A DNA stretch of 42,550 nt, taken from positions 1 through 42,550 of the forward strand of contig CAKUPH010000007.1 in NCBI GenBank assembly GCA_934675115.1, written 5' to 3'. This document shows, one piece after another, positions 38,378 through 42,550 of the stretch. A model generated the notes under the pieces. The model did no database searches. It was not told the DNA's origin and saw only the letters and a list, made by a program, of their open reading frames with translations. This stretch comes from an uncultured Oscillospiraceae bacterium. GTDB taxonomy: Bacteria; Bacillota; Clostridia; Oscillospirales; Oscillospiraceae. Position 1 is the first letter of the stretch. Every line of letters starts with the position of its first letter. The translations under genes were made by a program, and so were the position numbers.

Positions 38378-38632
38378 ATGAGTGAATGGGGCGTCGTAGG
38401 CGTCATTGTCGTATTGGTAGGGCTGGGTGCCACGATCATCAAGCCGCTGCTGAACCTGAACTCCTCCATCGTGAAGCTGACATCCCGGCTGGACCAGATG
38501 ACCGAAAGCCTGGCCGACATCAGTGACCGCAATGCCAAGAGTCACGACCGGCTCTGGAAAAAGAACGATGCGCAGGACCAGCAGCTCGACGATCACGAGA
38601 AGCGGATCACCAGACTGGAGGAGCACCAGTGA
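38378..38632 (+). CDS. Membrane-anchored coiled-coil protein
   Basis: An 84-residue protein with an N-terminal transmembrane helix (EWGVVGVIVVLVGLGATIIK) and a long coiled coil (SRLDQMTESLADISDRNAKS). The layout resembles small phage proteins linked to holins. Shine-Dalgarno GAGGAGGG. It is coupled to the next gene. Confidence 0.7.
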   Translation: MSEWGVVGVIVVLVGLGATIIKPLLNLNSSIVKLTSRLDQMTESLADISDRNAKSHDRLWKKNDAQDQQLDDHEKRITRLEEHQ

Positions 38633-38880
38633 AAAAGACGACGACGAAGCGCATCGTCTGGCTGTGCCTGGTAAACGGGATCGCCTGGGTGTGGTGCAGC
38701 TATCTGCTGGCCTACCTGGGCCGGTCCGAGATCGCCCAGAGCCTGTCCCAGGTGGCGCTGAAGGAGATCCTCGGCGTGGTGCTGGCGTACTGTGCCAAGA
38801 GCCTGTTTGAGAATCTGAGCCAGAACAACAAGTGGCCGGACCGGCCGGGGAAAACCGCGGAGACGGACCGGGACGCATGA
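38629..38880 (+). CDS. Small membrane protein, holin-like
   Basis: An 83-residue protein starting at GTG within the previous stop. It has one clear membrane segment (IVWLCLVNGIAWVWCSYLLA), a second hydrophobic helix (ALKEILGVVLAYCAKSLF) and a hydrophilic, charged C terminus. Two spans and a charged tail fit a holin or antiholin, and the preceding coiled-coil membrane protein could be its partner. No endolysin follows within the window. Confidence 0.6.
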   Translation: MKKTTTKRIVWLCLVNGIAWVWCSYLLAYLGRSEIAQSLSQVALKEILGVVLAYCAKSLFENLSQNNKWPDRPGKTAETDRDA

Positions 38881-38893
38881 GGAGGTGCAGAGC

Positions 38894-40978
38894 ATGATCA
38901 CAATGAAGAACTGGGTGCTCTCCGCCCCGGCCGCAGATCAGGAGATCGGGTTTGAGGGAGAGAGCCTGATTTATACGCTCACGGTCCAGGTGGACGCGGG
39001 CCCGGATTGGGTGTACCGCATTGAGCTGGCCTACTCCAACGGGCGGAAGGACATCCTGCTGCCCGAGTATGCGGACGGAAAGCTGAGCACGGTGCTGCGG
39101 TGGTCCACGCTGTGCGCACCCGGCACTGTGGCGATGCAGATCCGGGCGACGCAGGGGAACAAGGTCCGGCTGAGTACCGTGACCACACTATATATAAAGG
39201 ACAGCGTCCGCGCCGTGCCGGTGTTCCACAGCGGCCTGCCCACCGAATTTGAGCAGCTGGAGCAGGACCTGTACGCCGCGCGGGACGCCGCGCAGGACGC
39301 GGCGGAGCAGGTGCTGGACTCCATCGGCGGGGCGGCGGAGTCGGCCAGTAAGGCGGCGTCTGACGCTTCCCGGGCGGAGTCGGCCCGGGCGGGCGCGGAG
39401 CTGGCAGCAGAGGGCGTCACCGCGGCCAAGGAGGCCGCAGAGGCGGCCCGGGACGCCATCGTCGGAATGACCGTCGAGGCGGAGACGCTGGAGACGGGTA
39501 AGCCCGCCACGGCGGCGGGCAGTCTGGAGGGCGGCGTCTACAAGCTGGCCCTCGGCCTTCCCCGGGGCGCAAAGGGCGAGAAGGGCGACACCGGCGAGCA
39601 GGGCATTCAGGGCGAAAAAGGCGACAAGGGTGACAAGGGCGATACCGGCGCGACGGGTCCGGCCAACGTACTTAGCATCGGCACTGTGACGAGCGGAGAC
39701 ACGGCGGCGGCGACGATCACCGGCACAGTGCCGGAACAGGTGCTGAACCTTGTGCTTCCGAAGGGCGACAAGGGAAACCCCGGCTCTCCCGGAAGCAAGG
39801 GCGATACCGGCGATGACGGCAACGGCATTGCATCCATCACCCTGAAAAGCGGCACCCATGCGGCGGGCACCACCGATACCTACACCATCACCATGACAGA
39901 CGGCACCACGTTTGATTTCTCTGTGTACAACGGCGCGGACGGTCAGGGTGCCGGGGATATGCTCAAAAGCGTGTATGACCCCGATAACAAGGCGCAGGAC
40001 GTGTTCCAGTACGTGGATGATGCGGTTGCGAATGTTGAAGTTTCCGGCAAGTTGGACAAGCCCGCAAACGACGCAACCGCAACGGCAGGGCAGCTGCTCA
40101 CCAAGACCGCAGACGGGCAGGAGTGGCAAGACCCTGAGAAAGGCGTGTTCATCGCAACAGTAGGAAACGGCCAAAATGGCCTTGTGTCGGATAAAACTTT
40201 CGCAGAAATCCAAGCGGCTTATGATGCTGGTAAAGTTTGTTTTCTCTTGGTCGAAGGATTACTTTTCCCTCTTCTTTGTGTTGAGGATGCGAAAGCAATA
40301 TTTTCAAGATTCATCTATACTGGTACGAACGATATGTTTACAGTAACGGTGAAAACCGGTAACAGCGCAACAATCGCGGCGGTTAGCTACCAAGAGCGTA
40401 TACAAGCCTCAGGACTCCTCAAAGGTGATGTCAATGGTGTCTCTGCCGCAACCGCAGGCACAGACTACGTTGCCCCTGATGGTGACAGCAGCAACCTCAC
40501 AGCAGCTTTTACCACCGCGACTACCCGCGCCAATGTTGCCACAGGTGAAAAACTGTCCGTGCTGTTCGGCAAGATCAAAAAGTGGTTTGCCGACCTCGGT
40601 TCTTTGGCGTTCAAGTCCACGGTCAGCAAAACCGACCTTGCCAGCGATGTGCAAACGTCTCTCGGCAAGGCGGACACGGCGTTGCAGAGCGCACCTGTTA
40701 CCAGCGTAAACGGGGAGACCGGGGCTGTCACTGTAGCGGTTCCCACTGTTCCCACCACCACGAATCTGCTGAAAGGCGACGGCTCCGGGGGAATGAGCGC
40801 GGCGACGGCGGGAACGGACTATACCACCCCCGCCAACGTGCGGACGATCCTGAACCGCACCAATAACGTGAATGTGGCCAACACCAGCTACACCACATAT
40901 ATGGCCCGGGGCGAGGCGCTGTTTTCGACGGAGACCACGCCGACGGTGAACGGCTGCATCGCGTGGCAGTATGGATGA
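38894..40978 (+). CDS. Collagen-like tail fibre protein
   Basis: A 694-residue fibre. ATG 38894 has GGAGG at 9 bp and aligns with the start of the 37607 paralogue; GTG 38885 is rejected. Residues 1-125 repeat the adaptor domain, 126-210 are an Ala-rich coiled coil, and about 225-260 and 295-315 carry Gly-X-Y repeats (GEKGDTGEQGIQGEKGDKGD; GDKGNPGSPGSKGDTGDDGN). Then come linkers with repeated LLKGDxxGxSAATAGTDY, a lower-GC insert (about 40.17-40.40 kb), and a C-terminal receptor-type end (NTSYTTYMARGEALFSTETT). Confidence 0.85.
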   Translation: MITMKNWVLSAPAADQEIGFEGESLIYTLTVQVDAGPDWVYRIELAYSNGRKDILLPEYADGKLSTVLRWSTLCAPGTVAMQIRATQGNKVRLSTVTTLYIKDSVRAVPVFHSGLPTEFEQLEQDLYAARDAAQDAAEQVLDSIGGAAESASKAASDASRAESARAGAELAAEGVTAAKEAAEAARDAIVGMTVEAETLETGKPATAAGSLEGGVYKLALGLPRGAKGEKGDTGEQGIQGEKGDKGDKGDTGATGPANVLSIGTVTSGDTAAATITGTVPEQVLNLVLPKGDKGNPGSPGSKGDTGDDGNGIASITLKSGTHAAGTTDTYTITMTDGTTFDFSVYNGADGQGAGDMLKSVYDPDNKAQDVFQYVDDAVANVEVSGKLDKPANDATATAGQLLTKTADGQEWQDPEKGVFIATVGNGQNGLVSDKTFAEIQAAYDAGKVCFLLVEGLLFPLLCVEDAKAIFSRFIYTGTNDMFTVTVKTGNSATIAAVSYQERIQASGLLKGDVNGVSAATAGTDYVAPDGDSSNLTAAFTTATTRANVATGEKLSVLFGKIKKWFADLGSLAFKSTVSKTDLASDVQTSLGKADTALQSAPVTSVNGETGAVTVAVPTVPTTTNLLKGDGSGGMSAATAGTDYTTPANVRTILNRTNNVNVANTSYTTYMARGEALFSTETTPTVNGCIAWQYG

Positions 40979-40987
40979 GGTGACGGT

Positions 40988-41737
40988 ATGGCGCACAAGG
41001 CACTGATAGGCGGCACGGCGTATGGCATCATCGGCGGTCGGACGCTCATCGGCGGCACGGGGTACGGCATCAGCAAGGGCAGGACGCTGGTCGGCGGGAC
41101 GGGGTATGACATTGCGTTCGGGGCGGCGGAAAAGGCGCTGAGCAGTATTACACCGGGAAGCACTGTAAAGCTGAACGAAAGCGGCAGTCCGGTGGAGTTC
41201 TATGTTGCGATGCACAATTACGAAAAAGCATTGAACGGGAACCGGACTTTGCTGGTGCGAAAGGACTGCACTGCTACAGGTGCGTGGAACCCTTTGGCCC
41301 TCAATGCATACGCAAATAGCGCCATCGACAAGCAGCTGAACGGGACGTATAAACAGAAGTTGGATTCCGGGATACAGTCGGCCATTGGAACGACCAGTTT
41401 TTATTATACCTCGAACGGCTCCACTGCCAGTACGTCTGTTTTATCCCGTTCCGTGTTTTCGCTGTCGGCCACAGAACTGGGCGGAACCGATGAAATGCTC
41501 AACACAGAGGGAACACGGCTTCTCTTATACAGAATGCTGCAAGTTGCATTTCTGAATGGCAACGCCGTTCCGCAATGGACTCGGTCTCCAACACGAGACG
41601 GCAATTCAAAGGTATACCTGTTCTCGTCAACCGGTGTCCTCGGCAACGCGGCAGCCACAACCAAAATTGGAATCCGGCCCTGCTTCACCCTTCCGGGGAC
41701 AACACTGGTGGACGCAGATAACAACGTGATTGCATGA
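40988..41737 (+). CDS. DUF6273-like receptor-binding protein
   Basis: A 249-residue protein. Three tandem N-terminal repeats of about 14 residues (ALIGGTAYGIIGGR, TLIGGTGYGISKGR, TLVGGTGYDIAFGA) may form a beta-solenoid or trimer stub. The C-terminal 180 residues resemble DUF6273 (LLYRMLQVAF ... WTRSPTRDGNSKVYLFSSTG ... GIRPCFTLPG), a C-type-lectin-like or formylglycine-enzyme-like fold found at tail tips and in surface proteins. GAGGTGA precedes the ATG. The central part is less GC-rich than the neighbouring genes. A role in host recognition is inferred from position. Confidence 0.75.
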   Translation: MAHKALIGGTAYGIIGGRTLIGGTGYGISKGRTLVGGTGYDIAFGAAEKALSSITPGSTVKLNESGSPVEFYVAMHNYEKALNGNRTLLVRKDCTATGAWNPLALNAYANSAIDKQLNGTYKQKLDSGIQSAIGTTSFYYTSNGSTASTSVLSRSVFSLSATELGGTDEMLNTEGTRLLLYRMLQVAFLNGNAVPQWTRSPTRDGNSKVYLFSSTGVLGNAAATTKIGIRPCFTLPGTTLVDADNNVIA

Positions 41738-41739
41738 AA

Positions 41740-41763
41740 AAAGCCGCCCCGGAGGGGGCGGCG
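41740..41763 (-). terminator. Terminator of the HicAB operon
   Basis: GCCGCCCC/GGGGCGGC hairpin; on the minus strand it is followed by TTTTTT. It lies just after hicB and just after the converging receptor gene, which it may also terminate. Confidence 0.8.
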
Positions 41764-41768
41764 TGGGG

Positions 41769-42173
41769 TCAGGAACACTGAGCCTGATAGATTTTGACGA
41801 GCGCGTCGGAGAGCACCTGAGAGAAGTTGACGTGCTGTTTCTCGGCAAAGGTATTCAGCCACGCGGGGATCGTGAGATTTTTCCGCACGGCCTTGTCCCC
41901 GTACTTTTCGGCGTATGCATCCATGTCCAATACGATGGCGCTGACGAATTCACCGTCGGCGGCGTGGATGGACGCAGGGGAGCTTGCCGGCGGGATGGCG
42001 TTTCCGTCCTCAAGTTCCCCAAGCACCCAGCCGGACGCGGCGTCCTCCGCCATTTCCACGGCTTCGGCCAGCGTAGCGCCCTCAGTCACGCATCCGGGCA
42101 GATCGGGGAACTCGACGGTGTAGCCGTCTCCGGTATCCCAAGGGCTGAACAAAGCGGGATATACGAGCTTCAT
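41769..42173 (-). CDS. hicB: HicB antitoxin
   Basis: A 134-residue protein. The N-terminal partial RNase H-like domain is clear (LVYPALFSPWDTGDGYTVEF, PDLPGCVTEGATLAEAVEMA), and the C-terminal part is a ribbon-helix-helix-type DNA-binding domain (KNLTIPAWLNTFAEKQHVNF). ATG 42173 with AGGAGG is preferred over longer starts. HicB neutralises HicA and represses the operon. It lies downstream of hicA on the same strand. Confidence 0.92.
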   Translation of the reverse strand: MKLVYPALFSPWDTGDGYTVEFPDLPGCVTEGATLAEAVEMAEDAASGWVLGELEDGNAIPPASSPASIHAADGEFVSAIVLDMDAYAEKYGDKAVRKNLTIPAWLNTFAEKQHVNFSQVLSDALVKIYQAQCS

Positions 42174-42208
42174 ATGATCTCCTCCTGTTAGGTCTGGCAG
42201 CAACGGGG

Positions 42209-42397
42209 TCATTTCAACCCCGCCTGCCGCATGATGCTGTTCCATGTTTTGATGTTCAGGTCTTTTCTGTTTGCGGGTATCGTTACCTTCCCGGGTTTCG
42301 TGGGGTGCTTAAAGTGGATGTGATCGCCTTTTGTGGAGTGATAGCACCATCCATCGGCGCAGATCACCCGTTCCGCTTCCGCCGAACTGTGGTTCAT
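42209..42397 (-). CDS. hicA: HicA mRNA interferase toxin
   Basis: A 62-residue protein with the HicA dsRBD-like fold and catalytic His: WCYHSTKGDHIHFKHPTKPG, then KVTIPANRKDLNIKTWNSIM. HicA cleaves mRNA and is held inactive by HicB. A Shine-Dalgarno-like GAGGGGGGAA precedes the ATG. The pair could serve prophage maintenance or phage exclusion. Confidence 0.92.
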   Translation of the reverse strand: MNHSSAEAERVICADGWCYHSTKGDHIHFKHPTKPGKVTIPANRKDLNIKTWNSIMRQAGLK

Positions 42398-42419
42398 ACT
42401 GTTCCCCCCTCACAATCAT

Positions 42420-42448
42420 ATTATACGCATTATGCGCATACATGTCAA
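42420..42448 (-). promoter_or_regulatory. Consensus hicAB promoter with overlapping operator
   Basis: A perfect TTGACA (42443-42448, minus strand), 17 bases and a perfect TATAAT (42420-42425). The spacer holds the near-palindrome TATGCGCATAATGCGTATA, well placed for autorepression by HicB. Confidence 0.85.
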
Positions 42449-42491
42449 GATGAATTTTTACCGCAATTAGAACACGAAGGGAGAAGAAAAC

Positions 42492-42550
42492 ATGATCTAT
42501 GTGAAAATCAACGGCACGGAGTATCCCGCGCAGATCACGGGGACGCTCCG
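42492..42550 (+). CDS. Start of a further phage gene (partial)
   Basis: MIYVKINGTEYPAQITGTLR reads to the window edge; GGGAG lies upstream of the ATG. Short proteins starting this way occur in Clostridial phage tail regions, but only 19 codons are visible. Confidence 0.6.
   Translation, partial: MIYVKINGTEYPAQITGTL

Noticed and set aside
40988..41737. Diversity-generating retroelement target
   Set aside because: No reverse transcriptase, template repeat or adenine-biased variable end is seen in the window.
1..42550. Integrase or attachment site
   Set aside because: No tyrosine or serine recombinase motif is found on either strand; the gene may lie outside the window.

Overview
This window is a GC-rich phage or prophage segment. 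It carries a CI-type repressor, an excisionase-like gene, a replication module, terminase, portal, major capsid and tail genes, and almost every start has a strong Shine-Dalgarno. The gene set (DUF2800, DUF2815, ThyX, family A polymerase, SNF2 helicase, VapE primase-helicase, VRR-NUC, Lar-type and DUF3310 proteins) is typical of phages of gut Clostridia. The base composition points to a high-GC lineage such as Oscillospiraceae or relatives; this host call is inference. A gp10/nozzle-like protein suggests a short-tailed virion. No integrase is visible.

Layout. (1) 1-2.5 kb: control region with a repressor on the minus strand, divergent promoters around inverted-repeat operators, a PD-(D/E)XK-like protein, a zinc-ribbon gene between 24-nt inverted repeats, and the first early plus-strand genes. 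(2) 2.5-11 kb: DUF2800 nuclease-like protein, DUF2815, ThyX, and a 1276-codon DNA polymerase interrupted by two inteins. Each intein contains a homing-endonuclease gene in a different reading frame. A SleB-like hydrolase follows. (3) 11-16.6 kb: a tightly packed run of small proteins, including a lower-GC cassette (HNH, Lar-like, MazG-like), ending in a sigma-like regulator and an SNF2 helicase. (4) 16.6-20 kb: VapE primase-helicase, an AT-rich iteron cluster (candidate origin), and VRR-NUC. (5) 20-23.2 kb: a minus-strand operon of amidoligase, class II glutamine amidotransferase and three small genes, with a repeated double hairpin between cistrons. (6) 23.6-34.5 kb: packaging and head genes (TerS-like, a long non-coding stretch plus a tRNA, TerL, portal, scaffold-like, capsid, connector, nozzle). 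(7) 34.5-42 kb: tail and receptor genes, among them a tyrosine-rich protein followed by a radical SAM enzyme and a GT8 glycosyltransferase. (8) A HicAB pair on the minus strand and the start of one more plus-strand gene.

How it fits together. The early genes supply nucleotides (ThyX), strand separation and priming (SNF2, VapE), synthesis (PolA) and nuclease activities, probably from an origin next to vapE. The late genes build and fill the head. Two separate enzyme sets look able to modify proteins: the amidoligase/glutaminase operon, and the radical SAM/GT8 pair embedded in the tail module beside a protein whose last 113 residues are about one third tyrosine. The second is the best candidate here for an undescribed system: a phage that post-translationally remodels its own tail tip.

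The window also holds five copies of a structured 130/124-bp repeat and two copies of an unrelated repeat of about 98 bp. One copy of each family lies in frame inside the portal gene. This suggests repeats that move into, and are tolerated in, essential coding sequence.
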